Part shown: piece by piece, positions 22,660-36,200 of the stretch
Layout of the letters: the number at the start of each line of letters is the position of its first letter
Position numbering within the stretch: position 1 is the stretch's first letter
Program-made: the position numbers and the translations under genes
The notes under the pieces: generated by a model
What the model saw: the letters and a program-made list of their open reading frames with translations, nothing else
The model's database searches: none
Told to the model about the DNA's origin: nothing
NCBI RefSeq assembly: GCF_020497125.1
Contig: NC_059082.1
Location: forward strand, 60,218,948-60,282,947
Reading direction: 5' to 3'
DNA: 64,000 nucleotides
From: Mauremys mutica
Taxonomy: Eukaryota > Chordata > Testudines > Geoemydidae

Positions 22660-24487
22660 TGGAGTGCTGGAATGGGGAGAATTCAACCCTTAGTATTTGG
22701 GAAAAACTGCTATTCTCTGGTAGGTTTATTTTTTCTTTTCTCCATTAAATATTATATTCAATTAGAATTCATTGCTGTGCGTAATGTATTTCTCTCACTG
22801 TAAGAATGATACCTTTTGCTGTACTAGTGGTTAGTTCCCCTTGCTCCCCTTGCAGGTTTTGATTCAAATAGTAAATTCTGACTACTATAAACCCTTTTTC
22901 ACAATAACTGCATTGTAAATAAATGGCAGGTCTAAAAAGAGTAGGTGGTGTGTAATATTAAAAACTGTAGCTTGTCGAGCAAGGCTATTTAAACAGATTC
23001 TGAGTACCACATAATAAAGGTACTATCAGCAAATACCAGACTAGCATCTCAGCTAGCTTTACTGGGTTGTGAGTTATTGCTGTGGTCAATAGATCTCTTT
23101 TCTGTAGCATTCTGCTTATGTAGGTGATAAATCTTACAGTCTTATGGGAATAGGGTCAGGCTTCTGCTACTCTGCCCCATTATTTTTCTCCTACATCATT
23201 TAGAAAACTGCTGGACTGGACCATTTTTTGGTGCATAGACTTTTTGTTCAGCTACACACTAAATTTTATTGTGCATATTAAATTTTAGCTCAGACCATGT
23301 TTTAAACTCCACCTCAATAGAAAAATGAGAGAAAAACAATCTTAAGCAAGAGGCCAGATAAGCATGAAAAATGGAAAGCAAATGGCTGTATTTTATGGAA
23401 TTTTTAGAGGCAGGCCGCGGAAGGATAAAACTGAACCTCAGTTTTTGTCAACCGTAAGTGTCAATTTTTTCAAATATTTCAAAAGAAACACTTTCTTGAC
23501 AAATGACTAATCCAGAAGCAATGACACCGGTTCAGTGGTTCAGATAGCTGCTGCAGTAATGCTCAAGAACTCTCTGAATATTTAAATAGACTGGTAGATT
23601 TGAGAGATTTCTGCAGTTGAAGCAGAGGCAATATTGTTAGCTATTAAGGGCGTGGATCAAGATAAACAACATTATTCTATCAACAGCCCACTAACAAATT
23701 ACAGTTCAGACATAGTCCCATAAATTTTGTCATTGTTAGTACCTGATGTACATTGCAAATAAATTCTATATTGCATTTTGTATAAAGACTATATATAAGG
23801 AAGGAAGATCCGTGGACTAAGTGTTTTTTTTAACACCTGCCAATTGATAAAAATATAATTAAAATAAATCAGGGAACCCTGCTTTAATCCATCACTTCTC
23901 TAAGGAGTTAAAAGCAGTGTCACCATTGTGTCTGTGTTAGAAGTATCCAGCTACTGGTACTAGGATTATTAGAGGTACATATTGCTTCACCCTTTCCGAG
24001 AAGAGACAACAATAAAGACAACTTAAGTTTTGTAGATTCTCTCCCTAGCTACCTTCTATTATAAAAACTCTTCCTCTTTGACCAGAAGGAAAATTTGCTT
24101 TTCCAAAGAGGATTTTTTTCAGCTAGCAAAACACTCGATGGTGCATCAACTGATAAAAGGTGCTATATGAGACAGTTTTTGTTGTTCTTAATTTTATTGC
24201 CATCATAGTTTACAGATATGTCCAACTTTGCGTCCTGCTCTGCGCAGAACATAGACACTTGCTTACAAACTCAGGTGTCTCATTGTGCAGTAAAGCAGAG
24301 GTATGGCTGCTATTCCAGAGCTTGTTCCACTTGAAGCACCTTCTAAAAGTAACGATTTCTCTGATGATAGGGAAGATCATATTATGCTGATTTTCCAGAG
24401 CTGCATGGCACCTACATCTCACAGGCTTCATATGAATTGTGAGTACTTATCACATCTGGAAATCAGACCCGTGGTTATGATGTGATA
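22660..24487. other. No gene seen
   Basis: AT-rich unassigned sequence (low GC, many stops on both strands). A short ORF at 24160-24390 has no domain. No repeat ends were recognised. Confidence 0.45.
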
Positions 24488-24740
24488 CAGGTCTGGCTCC
24501 AGGTACCAGTGAAGGAAGCAGGTGCTTTGGGAGGCCAATATAAAGGAGCAGCACGTCTGAGTCTTCAGCAGCAATTCAGCGGCAGGTCCCTCAGTTCCTC
24601 TCGGAGGGAAGGACCCGCTGCTGAAGAATGAAGCAGCACGGTAGAGCTGCTGCCGAAGTGCCACCGATTGCAGCTCTATCTTTTTTTTTTTTTTCCCCAC
24701 TTCACCTCTTGGGGCGGCAAAAAAGCTGGAGCCAGCCCTG
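24488..24740. mobile_element. hAT-type miniature element, GGCTCCAG ends
   Basis: The left end is CAGGTCTGGCTCCAGG. The right end is GCTGGAGCCAGCCCTG, its inverted copy. The flanking 8-mers are ATGTGATA (24480-24487) and ACGTGATT (24741-24748), which match at 6 of 8. The body carries GCAATTCAGCGGCAGGTCCC and GGAGGGAAGGACCCGCTGC, shared with the elements at 11.4 and 51.3 kb, and a T run at about 24680-24694. At 253 bp it has no room for a transposase, so it is non-autonomous. Confidence 0.82.
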
Positions 24741-24748
24741 ACGTGATT

Positions 24749-25640
24749 TCATCTTCCCTTATTGTAGAGTTAAAACTTGAGCATGCTGTATATGGAAACT
24801 GATTCCAAAAAGATTATTTGCCGAGGTTGCTGTTATATGGAGACTACGTCCTGCTGTATGCCAAGATTGTTTTACCTCACAGTGTGGAAACACAAATATA
24901 AAATGTCTCACCCTGGTACTTTAATAGTCTCTTCCTGGAAAATATGCATCAGTTTATACTATTTGTTCAAATATTTACCCCAGCACACTCACAAATGGTT
25001 CCCCAACTGATGTAGCATACGGAAAGCATGGTAGCTAACCTGACTGGGCTACCTGGAAATAAAAGCTTTATCCATAGTGGGGAAAAATCCAGCCAACCCG
25101 CCAGAAAATAGAGGAATATATAAAAGTACTCAAGCATAGTTTTCTTTTTTTTTTTTAAAAGTAACGTATATAGAAGAACATTATCTTAATACATGAGAAT
25201 GACCTTACATTTTATGGTCTGTTTTATAATAGATTCCAAGCAATGATCTGGTTTATTGTAGCATGATTGAAAAGTACAGTTGTTACGTTAGTATTACAGG
25301 GCAAAAGCAATAGGCTTAAGTGATGAAATGGAATGCTCCATTTAGGAAAACATGCCTCAAAGACAACATGTCATTCAAATATTTACCAATCTGCCTGAGT
25401 GTACATAACAATGCTGAGTAGCAACATTTTGTGTATCTGGATAATGGAGGTAGGTTATACATACAAATCACTTGAATATAGCCATCCTTAAACGTTTGGT
25501 TCATGACATTGCAACCTCAGGTACTAAGAAAGAATGCACTGATATTCTATGTCAATGCCAATAATTTCATCTTACCAGCTATTAACCAGGTGAGGGTAGC
25601 CAATGGGTCTTTTACCCTCAGCCAGATAGGAAAATTGCCT
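24749..25640. other. No gene seen
   Basis: AT-rich unassigned DNA without recognisable motifs. Confidence 0.4.
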
Positions 25641-26287
25641 TTCTCTATCATGTGAAAACTGTTCCTGTGGACTGGGCGGAGGAAATCAATTTATGATTCA
25701 AAGGCCTTGAAGATGGTTCAGCAGTGTTCTGTGGGGTGCAGAGAGCATAACAAGGCACTGAAGATGTCCTGGGCACCCACTGCAGCTAAGGAAGCCCCCA
25801 GCCATAGCAATCCTTCATGCCACTGGAATCTGGCTTCTGCAGCCAAGAGAGTGGGACTGCCCCTGTGCAATGGCTTTCTCCCTTAAAAATTTCCTGCACA
25901 GCTTTTCTTGCAAATTTCATCCCATTAGCATCATCTTATCAAATCTCAGTATTATTATCTTTATATCATTAACCCAAATCCTGCGGCAATGGGGCTATGG
26001 TGAAGTGACAGGTGAAGATGACCATTGGCGGTCGTAGCCATAATCCTGAACGTAGGAGGCCTTGGGACTAGTGGCCATTCAGCTCCATCCCCAGGGCAGT
26101 GGAGAATTTCGACAGCATCCTAAGTGACTGAGCAGCTCTTTTTTAGGATAGTACTGCTCACCCCTTCTAAGGGAGGGGGATAGAAAAGGTGCCCTAAACA
26201 TTGCCTGCTCCATAACATCTGGCCAGACTACCACAGCTGGCAGATCATCCTACAGTGGTTGAAAAACAATAAAGAAGAAAAGACTCA

Positions 26288-27275
26288 TTAGGAGCATGGA
26301 ATGTCTGCACCCTTATGGATGGAGGCAATGCATGAAGGCCTGGGAGAATAGCTCTTATCTATAGAGAACTTGCCCACTACAATATTGATATTGCAGCACT
26401 CCATGAAACTAGACTATCTGGAGAAAGTTACATCAGTGAAATAGGAGGTGATCACACTTCCTTTAGAAAATGAAAAGCAGAGGATGAAGACAGGATTCAT
26501 GGAGTTGGAGTTGCAATTAGAACATCTTTCCTGAAACAACTTCTTGACCTCCTTGTTGGCCTGAATGAATGGCTAACGAAACTTCTATTCCCCCTGAATC
26601 CTATACAGCATGTCACTGTCATGAATGCCTATTTACCTACACTGACCAGCAGAGAGGAAAGAAAGGAGCAGTTCTACTCTGACCTGGACTCCATCCTTAG
26701 ATCAACCTTTGCATATGACAAGCTAATCCTGCTGGGGGACTTCAGTGCTAGAGTTGGTAGAGACAACAGTGATTGGACAGGTGAAGTGAGATGACATGGA
26801 GTGGTAAAGATGATCAGCAATGAACTCCTCCTCTTGAGTAAATGTGAGGAACATAGTCTTCTCATCACTGATACCAATTTTAGGCAGAATGATAAATATA
26901 AAATGGCTTGGATGCACCCACAGTTCCAAACAATGGCACCTGATTGACTATGTTATCACCCACCAACGAGACATATCAGAATAACCAGAGCCACGCATGG
27001 TGCAGAATGCTAGATAGACCACAGATTAGTAAGAGCAGTTCTCAAAGTGCATATAGTCCCCTCATAGCGCAAGCTCCCCAAACTACCAGAGTAGCCTTCA
27101 ACAAAGCAAAGCTCAAGCACATCAAATATCAGGTGCAGTTTCAGCAGTTACTTGATGAACAGCTTTTTTCATATCGACCAATCACTGGCAACACAACAGA
27201 AAAATTGAACCAGTTCAAAGATGTGATAATTGACACAGCTAAATCAGTGCTGGGGCCAAAGAAAAGGGTACACTA
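26288..27275 (+). pseudogene. LINE endonuclease domain (AP-endonuclease-like), broken
   Basis: In a frame with several stops, the translation starts with GAWNVCTL (26290). It continues with a segment containing NIDIAALHETR (metal-binding Glu of this fold), then HGVGVAIRTSF, VTVMNAYLPT, and KLILLGDFSARVGRD (the catalytic Asp/Asn block, about 26722-26763). These are the ordered motifs of exonuclease-endonuclease-phosphatase-fold endonucleases in non-LTR retrotransposons, which nick target DNA. Later blocks (WMHP near 26910, then HIRITRATHGAEC before a 'DHR' motif near 27020) match the end of the domain. Stops interrupt it at about 26333, 26473 and 26792, among others. The domain is recognisable, but the protein cannot be made intact. 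Confidence 0.82.
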
Positions 27276-27699
27276 GGATTGGTTTTATGAGAACAACAAG
27301 GATATTTCCAAACTCCTAAATGACAAGAAGAAAGCATTTGTTGAATGGCAGAATGAACTCACTTCCATCTCAAAGAAAGATAGGTTTAAGTATCTACAAA
27401 GCAAGGCTCAGTTTTGAACTGAGGAAAATGCAGGATGAGTGGTGGGAGAGGAAAGCTGCATAAGTTCAGCATTAGGCAGATACGAACAACATGAAGATGT
27501 TCTTGACTCTCTCAAAGCAGTTTACAGACCATCTAAATCTGGCATAGCTCCCCTGAAGTCGGCAGATGGCATAACCCTCATCAAGGCAAGGAGGGTATCC
27601 TACAGAGATGGACTGAAGACTTCAATAGTCTATTCAATGGACCATCCACAGTCGATCAGAGCATCCTTGGTCAATTACCCAAGAAACCCATCAAAGAGG

Positions 27700-28370
27700 A
27701 TCTCGACCTCCATCCTTCGGTTGAAGAAGTCATGTAAACCATCGAACAATTGAACTCCGGCATAGCATCTGGAAGGGATGTTATTCCAGCAGAATTATAC
27801 AAAGTAGCAGGCCCAAAGTTTAGAGAGATGTTTCTCAACATCTTGAGTAGCATTTGGGAGGAAGAAGAAATGCCACAAGACTTCAAAGATGCTATTATTG
27901 TATCACTGTTCAAAAACAAAGGCAGCAAAGCTGACTGTGGAAACTATAGAGTCATCTCTCTTCTCTATACAGCAGGGGAAATATTAGCTTGTATTATACT
28001 GAACAGACTCATTGCAAACATCTCTGAGGAGAATCTGTTATAAATGCAGTGTGGTTTCAGACCAAGCGGTAGTAATACAGACATGATTTTTGTCGTAAGG
28101 CAGGTTCAGAAAAAGGTCGTCATTGATACGTTTTCTGAAGCATCCCAGCTCTTTGGCCTCATCATCAATCTTGGTAAGACAGCGTTCTTGTTCCAACCAG
28201 CACCTCATTCCAACGCCCTAGTGTCAGGCATCTTCATCCAAGGCACACAGCTGAAAATGTGGATATGTTCAAGTATTTGGGCAGCGCCATGTTGGGTGAT
28301 GGTTCCCTTAGTAAGGAAATTGCCTCCAGAATTAATAAAGCCAGCCAGGCCCTTGGCTGACTGAGCAAAA
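27700..28370 (+). pseudogene. LINE reverse transcriptase lacking its catalytic core
   Basis: The open stretch 27750-28043 encodes the RT approach blocks: SGIASGRDVIPAELYK, then PQDFKDAIIVSLFKNKG and CGNYRVISLLYTAGEILACI. After a stop come QCGFRPSGSNTDMIFVVRQVQ. The next residues (from about 28113) then correspond to sequence that follows the catalytic YADD block in copy 2, ending in a FGLIINLGKTAF-like stretch. Motifs A through C, including YADD, are therefore absent. Comparison with copy 2 suggests roughly 400-450 bp is missing. The result cannot be a polymerase. Confidence 0.78.
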
Positions 28371-28379
28371 GTCACAACA

Positions 28380-28980
28380 CAACAGTCATCTCTCCACCAA
28401 ATTGAAGATCTGCAGTGCAGTGGTCCAACATCTCTCCTGTATGAATCTAAGACGTGGACTCTCTATAGGCAGCATGTTAAACAGCTTGAACAGTTTCACA
28501 TGGACTCCTTCTGCTCAATAACGAGCATTCTATGGCAGGACAGAGTGACCAATATTAAGGTCCCTGAGAGAGCAAACACGACCAGCATTGAGGAAATGTT
28601 ATTGAAAGCACAACTTTGGGGGACCAGACATGTCATCAGAATGGAAGACCACCATCTCCCAAAACAGATCTTGTATGGGGAGCTGAGTCAGGACAAAAGA
28701 ACGAAGGTTGTCTGTATAAGCTCATCAAAGATAACCTGAAGAGCTGGCATCAATCTTAAAGAATTTGAGCAAATGGCTCAGAACAGGATTCAGTGGCAGT
28801 CTCTGACAAGTTCAGCATGTAACAGGTTTGAGTGCTATTGAAAAAATCATCTCTAGGCTGCATGTAAAAGACCACAGAGTTGCATTGTCAAACATGATAG
28901 ATACAGACTTCCCATGCCCTCAGTGTGGCTGGCTCTGTGCATCAAAGTTTGGACTTCAAAATCACATAAAGAGATGAGAA
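28380..28980 (+). pseudogene. LINE C-terminal region with zinc-finger-like end
   Basis: Across shifting frames the translation holds blocks that parallel copy 2, including one with GDQTCHQNG(RP) then VWGAESGQ, and a last block CPQCGWLCASKFGLQNHIKR at about 28915-28974. This has the Cys-x2-Cys-x12-His spacing of a C2H2 finger, while the second His is lost at a stop. Such a finger at the end of a LINE protein may bind nucleic acid. Copy 2 retains the full spacing. Confidence 0.6.
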
Positions 28981-29020
28981 TTATGACAATATCGTTATCG
29001 TCCACGATGGACTACCAGTA

Positions 29021-30020
29021 CTGGCTAACCAGCATCTCAACAGTCAGGATTCATATACATAGGGCTAGCTCAGCTTTCTACTTGTGGCATTTGATGCAAG
29101 CATGCTCCATCCCTCACCAAATTCTAATTCCATAAATACATTCTGCCTACCTAATTCCTCCACGTTGTTTCAAATGGTTATGATTTTTTTCTATTCCAAC
29201 CTATTGTATACTGTTTCTTTGCAAATTTAAAAAGCTCCAATTCTCCCCACAGTGCCCCCCATCTCAATTCTCTCCCCAGCTCTTTGTCCCAGTCTCCCTG
29301 CTTGCCCCCCCACCAGGCTCTTCACTCCTCTGCATTCCAAAGAGGCTTCTTCCATCATCTTGCTTCCTAGTCGCTGGCAGTATGACCCTTGAGATCACAG
29401 AAGAGACAAGATTCCGTGCTCTCACTTTCTGTGCCTAGTGCCACAGTGGCCCTTGGCAAATAGAAGAAGCAACTGTAGAAGTCCTGCTCAGCCCCTGCAG
29501 CCATGGTCAGGGGGCATGCTCAATCACTGTGTGAGGATGGCACATGTGCACTTTGGTTGCAAGTAGGAAATGTGAGGGGCTGGAATATGCTTGGTGCAAA
29601 TGGAATTTTTTGATAAGTTTGCTGCCAAATTCTGTTTCTACGAGCCTGTGTGAACTGAGACTTAGCTCAATTTGGGTTGATTTTCATGGTGATGGCAAAA
29701 AAGCTTGTCCTTTGCTCCACGAAACCCCCCTGCCAAATGTCAAGTCCCTGTTTCAAAGCATGGAGGTGCTAGGACTTATCAGTGAACGAGCTGTAGGGGT
29801 TTTTTTTAACTGCTGCAAAAAATCAGCCTGAGGCAGACACCTGATGTGGAAAAAAATCAGTTCAAATGGTTAACATGTGACAACGTTTTTAAGCAGCTAA
29901 AAACTAATGGGAAGTAGGCACTCTGAAATTCGGTAGCTCTGCAATATTCTATGGCACTGACTCATGGGAGGTTAAGTTGGAGCCTGGAATTCTAAAAATT
30001 CAAGTTTGAAACTAGGCAAA
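29021..30020. other. Probably old repeat; family not named
   Basis: Several phrases here (for example around 29100-29150, 29560-29610 and 29930-29990) feel like a repeat I have met in sauropsid genomes. I cannot name it or define its ends, and the ORF at 29544-29831 has no domain. Confidence 0.3.
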
Positions 30021-30024
30021 AAAA

Positions 30025-30275
30025 TTAACCGAGGTTGATTAACTATTGGAGCAAACTACCATTAGAAGTGATGGATTCTCCATCTCTTGATGTCTTCAGA
30101 TCAAGACAGGATGTCTTTGTGAATGACATGATTTTATCAAACACAAGTTATTTGGCTACTGGGGTATTAGTTACTGGGGTAAGTAGGTGAAATTCTTTGA
30201 CCTGTGTAAGACAGGAAGTCATTACAGTGATGTAATGGTCTCTTCTGGCCTTAAAATTTATTAATCTTGTCTGAG
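30025..30275 (+). mobile_element. CR1-type LINE 3' end fragment
   Basis: The sequence CTCCATCTCTTGATGTCTTC (about 30079-30098), followed by GATCAAGACAGGATGTC, AACACAAGTTATT and AATGGTCTCTTCTGGCCTTA, is the non-coding or C-terminal tail of a CR1 family known from turtles and birds. It is 5'-truncated, as most CR1 copies are. It has no coding capacity. Confidence 0.75.
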
Positions 30276-33200
30276 TTTATGAAAACTTTTGCAGTGAGAC
30301 CTGAACCACCTACCACTGTAGATTCAAAGAAACTATACATGAATCGTCTTGTCCATGTCTGTTCTGTTTCTGTGAAATCAACTGACAGCTTGTAAAACTG
30401 TAGAATTCCTGGTGGCTCAAATTTTCATGAACTATAATCTTCCCTTGCCCATGGAATGACATTTAGTCCTTCAGTGCACTTGGACATGTAGCATATGCTC
30501 TGATAAAGTGTCCTTTTTTATGACCCAAAATTCTTTACATATGTCCGAGGCACTGACAAAACTGTCTGAAAGTAAACAATCTGGAGGTTGCCTTTTGCAG
30601 GGCAAAAATTTTAAGCATGCCACCTCTCCTACTCCAAATGGAGTTGCTATTGAATAGTAAGAAGCGTTCTCTTAAATCTGCATCTTATCTTGATTGGCAG
30701 ATAATGTCATTATTTTGACTGACAGTCAATCATACATCATATTGTAATGCAGATTTCTCTTGATTCCCTGGAGGATGGTACTAGACTCTAGGAATTCCTC
30801 ACTAGAGGATTTACATATTACTGTACTTTTCAATTATCTCTAATGTACTTTCACTTCTTCAGCTTTTGTCAGCTCTGTGACAGTCCTTGTTCTTGTCATA
30901 GTTAATTTAGCAGAAGAGGACAAAAATAAAGACTGTGGCCTCTTGAAGTTGTTCAACAATACTGATAGTTTTCTCAGATTAAAATATTAGTCACATGACA
31001 GTTCCTTCCCTGCTTGAAAGACAATGATGGGCACGCCACTTCTCCGTGCCTTTTTGGAAAAAATCACAAGAGGTTTCAGGCACTGTCGAGCCTTCAACTA
31101 GGCCTGAAATACAAAGAATTGCAGCTGTGTGTGTGATTATTAAACTACTTTGAATCCTCCTCCCCCCACAATTGGGTTGGGATTTGATTCAAATTTTGAT
31201 GTAGGTTTGAGGCAGTTCTTATTTGAAATAACTGATAATTCTGGTTGGCATTTTTCAAATTTTCACTATCTTTTTTTAAACGAGGCATTCATTTCCTGAC
31301 TGATTCACTTTTGAAGAAGTTAACCAGTTACATCACAAAAACTTTACCGGCAAAAATTCAAAACAAATGATACATATTGTTAGCTTACCAGAAACAGTTA
31401 TAATTAAATGTGGGTACTTTTTCAATATTTTAATAGTAAAAGGTCTGTAGACTTTTTTTTTTTTGGTCAGGGAAACAGAATACTCCACTTCTCTAAGGTT
31501 CTCTTCCATTCTCATTATCATGGAGTTGATTTTACAATGTACCCCATTGTAACATCAGACTGGTCTTAATTAATCACCCACCAATCCCATCTGGTACCCT
31601 CACAAGAAGTTATCCTTTCTTTGGTTATACTCTGGTAGGGCCTCTGCCCCTTGCTGTCACATGATGTATGAAGTTTGAAGAGGATATCAAATACAATAGG
31701 TTTAGATGCAGGAATTTTGTCTCACAAACTTAGACAAGAATTGTGTTGCTGTTTGTCTGAACTCTGTGTAAGTGCCCTGAAGATTCCAAGGTAGTTTTCT
31801 TCCCATTTTTGAAAATACAATGGAAACAAGGAATTCTTAGAGTGTTTTACTGATTGACTTAATACAGATATTGAGAATAAAAATATTTCCAGAAGCCCAT
31901 AAAATCAGGACAGGTCTGCTTTATGTTGATATGAGAAGATTCAGGGTGTCCAATCTGCTCTGATATACAGAACTATCTGCTACTGGTATAGGTGACAGCT
32001 TTGTTTTTGTTTGAATTCATAGCAAGATTGTGTTAATAGGAAATTCACCACTTCCATTGATAAACACTGCACCTAAAACTGTTTCAGAATGAATTATCGA
32101 ACTCCTACCTATATGAACTGTTTTTAGTTTGTTTATTGGGGGGGGAGGCAGGAGGAAGGCAAGTGAAGTAAGCACAAGATATAATTTGTTTCACATAGCA
32201 GAAAAGGCATTAAAAGCATATTGGTTAAGTAATTCCACAATATTTGGTAATCCCAAATGTTCTGATTGGCATGTCATATTTATTACACCATTAGCTAGCA
32301 GTAGGAATTTTATTACACAGCTCTGACCAGGAATTTGGGGAATACAGTACAAAAAAGAGTATTAAGCCACTGAGATGTTGGTGCCTAGGACCATATATAA
32401 TAATATTATTCATAATTCACTGTAGTAGCTTAATGATCACCTTGAATAATAATAGTCACCTTGAAAGTATTGTTAATTTTTTTTTATTTCTTATCTCTCG
32501 GGCTATAAATATAATGTAGATCTTGTACAGATGAAGTAATAGACACACTTCAGTTAAAAACAAAGTTCACTTCAAAAGAAGTTGTCTCTTCTGATTAAAA
32601 CAAAACAAAAATGAAACGAATCCCCACCTTGACATTTTGATATGTCATGTTCAACAGTTATTCCTTCAAGTGTCTTCCCTTCATGACTAATGTGAGCTGT
32701 TTCTTCTACATTTTTCCTAATGAAACAAACCAAACATATTTCAAACAGGGAGTAGAAAACAAACTTTTAGAATGCTATGAAATCTTTCGAGAGTGATTTA
32801 ATTGAAAATAAAACTAATCCTTCTGGCCATTAGCCTGCTTTATAGTGCTGTGACTTCAATTTATTTAAATATTAATGTTAATTCCTAAAAGATTTTTATC
32901 TCCTTTTGTCCTCTAGCAATATGAACTTAAGAATTGGACTGGAAAGATATGAAAAGAGTTGTTGGTTTTTTGGGTTTTTTTCAGCTGACAATTCCATCTA
33001 TTACATTTTAAGAGTAATGCAACTTTGGACACCACCTTTGACATTTCCAGATGTTACTGCCCATTCCACCTCAGGAAAGGAAAGAAGCCATTAAGTTGGA
33101 GAGAGATCTACAGCTCCCATTTGTCTTGTGATAATGCCCCTTTCTCTAAAGGAAAGTGTGGCTAAATGATTATTGAACATACAGTTAGGACACATAGGCT

Positions 33201-36200
33201 TTTTTCCCCCTAGCTCCACCATTTTTGCTCCGTGTTAAAGTGAGCAAGTCACTTAGAATCTGATCCAAGGCCCACTGAAGTCAGTGATGTTTCATTGACA
33301 TCAGTAGGCCTTGGATCAGGTGATTAGACTAGGATTCTCACACTTTTCATAGTGTTTCATAGTCCATTGTCCCTCTAATTTGCAATTTCACAGACCACCT
33401 TCCTTCCCATTTACCATTACTTAACGTCCCTGTGGCAACTACAGCACTAACCTGGAAAAGGAACATTGGGAAAATATTTAGTATATATGTAGCTGTCTTT
33501 TAATGAAGTGTAATAGTTGGAAACAAGGATGATAGAACCAGGACCACATTACTAGTCAGTCACGTGTAACTACAACTATCAAATGCCCCATGGAAAAGGC
33601 TGGCTTTCTATTACCTTCAGAGATGTAAGCACTCAGCACTTCTGGAAATCAGGGCAAACATGTCTCATGTTAGACACCCCACATTTGAGACTTCTGAAAA
33701 TGTTGGCCTCCTTTTCTAAGCAATCTCTGCCTCACAACACTCCTCTTTAAAAGAGCATATTGTGCTGTCTGCTGTCTTGTGTGGACTCCTAGATCTTCAG
33801 GGCATGGCTGGTTGTCTTAATACATTGGCTTCCTTTTGCGGTGGGAAGTAGGCTTGCTTTTCCCCCACTTCAGATCTAAGGGAAGAGGACAATCTCCCCT
33901 TTCTTGACTCCCCGGACATCTCCCACCACATGCACATGCCTCAGTCAGCAACAGGACTGTGAAATACTCCCACTGCTGGCACTTGTCAAATCTCAGGTTT
34001 GTGCTAAGCACTTAGGAATGTGTTGCATTAATAATAGAACATTCCCATTCCAGAGAGCAATAGGTCCAGCTGTTAATGATTGTTGGTAGCTCTAACTCCA
34101 CAACTGGACCATAGCTGCCTATCATAATGCACATCATGTACAACCTCCACTGAAGTGGGGCACAACCCTTACTGCAGATCAGGAGCACACCAGACAGCAG
34201 CTTCCAAATTTTCTGCTGCAGCTTATCTGATTGATTAAAACTCATTTGGCTGTCCTGCTGCACAGCAAATCTGTGCAGAAATGAATGAAATGTTCACATG
34301 CCCTTTAATTATGGATAGAGAAAATACCTACATCTTCAGACTGGAAAGTATCTTGCTTCTAATTCAGGCAATGTGCAGTGCCCATGTCATTCTTTCTTGT
34401 TATCAGTTGGAGCTGAGCACCAGAAATGCTTAGATAACTCCTACATATGGATACTGCATTCACTGGGGTATTAGTTGGCATCTTTCTACTTGTGATATGC
34501 TTGTGGTGATGTGACAGGTACAGACTAGCTCTGAAGGAGTTCAGAACATCAGAGGAAGTGATGAGACCAGTTAGAGAACTTGCAGTGAGGAGCTCATAAA
34601 GATAATCACAGTTGTGGAAGTGTAAGAATGGTTTCGTTGTCCATTTTAGCCAATTTGTTACTTTTCCTTAGCAAGTTCTATGGCCCTCCCCATTTCTATA
34701 TTTTAAAAAGAGCTTTTGGGAGGTTGAGCTTTACAGTATATAAGTTATCCATCAGGAAAGGCAGTTTCTACTTTCTGTAGCATAGCATTCTGAGCACTCT
34801 CTCCTTTCTAAATCAGAGACACATTCCATCTATTAGTCTCTAACCCGCTCCATCTCATATACACGTTTTAACCAGTCACCAAAAATAGTTAGGAATTCCT
34901 GACTTTGGGAAGAAAGGAGGTTTTTTGAGGGGGTGAGAGGAAGGGAAGGAACAGCTCTCACTCTCCTAAATACTCTTAGATGTTCTGAACCCATTTTTTG
35001 AAGCTTATACTGCATCATTCAGACTATAAAATGTTAGAAATGTTGATCATTATAGAGCCCTTTGAGAGGAGCAGATATTTAGGAAGCCACTCCCTCTATG
35101 ACACACAACATATAGGGCAAATTGTTTGTGAATGTACATGAGAGGGACTGAACCGCTGATGATGATCCTAAAAACTAATCTTTTTTTTTTCTTGCTTCAT
35201 ACTGATTCAGTATTCCCCTCTCTCTGATTCCCACTCTGCCTTATAGCTTCCCTGAAATCCTGCAGAGATCATTGTGGGAATCTCAAAGTGTCTAGCAGTC
35301 TTGGCTGGGCAAGCTATTGTCTATTAATCTTACTTGTCCTGGGGTGGTATTTCTGACATTAGTAAGTTTTAGCACACTTGGAAAGTGAATAGTAAAGTAG
35401 GTGCCTGAGTTTTTAGAGTCTGGGGGAGGTGCTAGGACCACAGCCTGAGAATATAAAAAATGTCTACATGGGATGAAGGAAAGGACTTGGGGATTGGGTG
35501 TAAGGAGCAGTGTTGATGCCTTGTTGAAAAGAAATAGACTAGAAGGGAGGAGAGAGTTAGGGGTATGGCAAGGGAATAATAGGGGTAGGCACAGTTTCTT
35601 TCTTCCTCCTCATTCTTGTTAAGTTAGAATAAAGGTGGGCGGGACCCAAAATATTTTATCTGAACCCAAATATCCCATTACAAATAATTTGACTAGCAGA
35701 AGTCAGAGCCAGACACTAGTGAAAACATACAAGAAACTCATGGATTTATAATGAAAAAGGTTTTAGCTTATATGAAAGATCAGTTTTGATTACTAGCCTT
35801 TTTCCTTTTCCTTGCCTTTCCTTAAACTCTTGTGATGAGATGACTTTAAGAAGAAAATATGGACTTCCTAGGAACGGGAAGATGAGTGCAGTCCACTGTG
35901 CAGCTATTAAGTTAACCCTTTTCAGTTCAAGTCCCCAAACACTTTCTATTTCTTGTTTCCACTTTTGTAACCAATTCGTGGCTGGGAAGTAGGTCATAAT
36001 ATCTTATAATGCTACGAGACTTTCTATATCTGTCAAAAAGCTTAAGTCAAGCTAAACTGTTTTACCCATTCCTTATACGGTGGAACCTGTTTGTACTGAA
36101 TTGTGATATAGTGAAGTAGAATGAAAGTCCTAAACACTTTCATGGAAGGTGCACATTGCAATTTTGCTTAGAGTAAACCTTAGATTATAGTGAAGCTATA

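Larger units (their letters stand above)
25985..29020 (+). mobile_element. APE-type LINE, copy 1, with internal deletion
   Basis: The order is a 5' leader (GATAGAAAAGGTGCCCTAAA near 26179-26198 is shared with copy 2 near 49105), an apurinic-type endonuclease, a reverse transcriptase start, a tail segment and a C-terminal zinc-finger-like motif. It ends near CGATGGACTACCAGTA at 29004-29019. It belongs to the same family as the minus-strand element at 45.9-49.5 kb, as shown by parallel protein blocks. It is dead: multiple frameshifts and stops, and the reverse transcriptase core is missing. The clade is not settled. The left limit is approximate, and the sequence from 25640 to 25985 may also belong to its leader. 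Confidence 0.8.
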
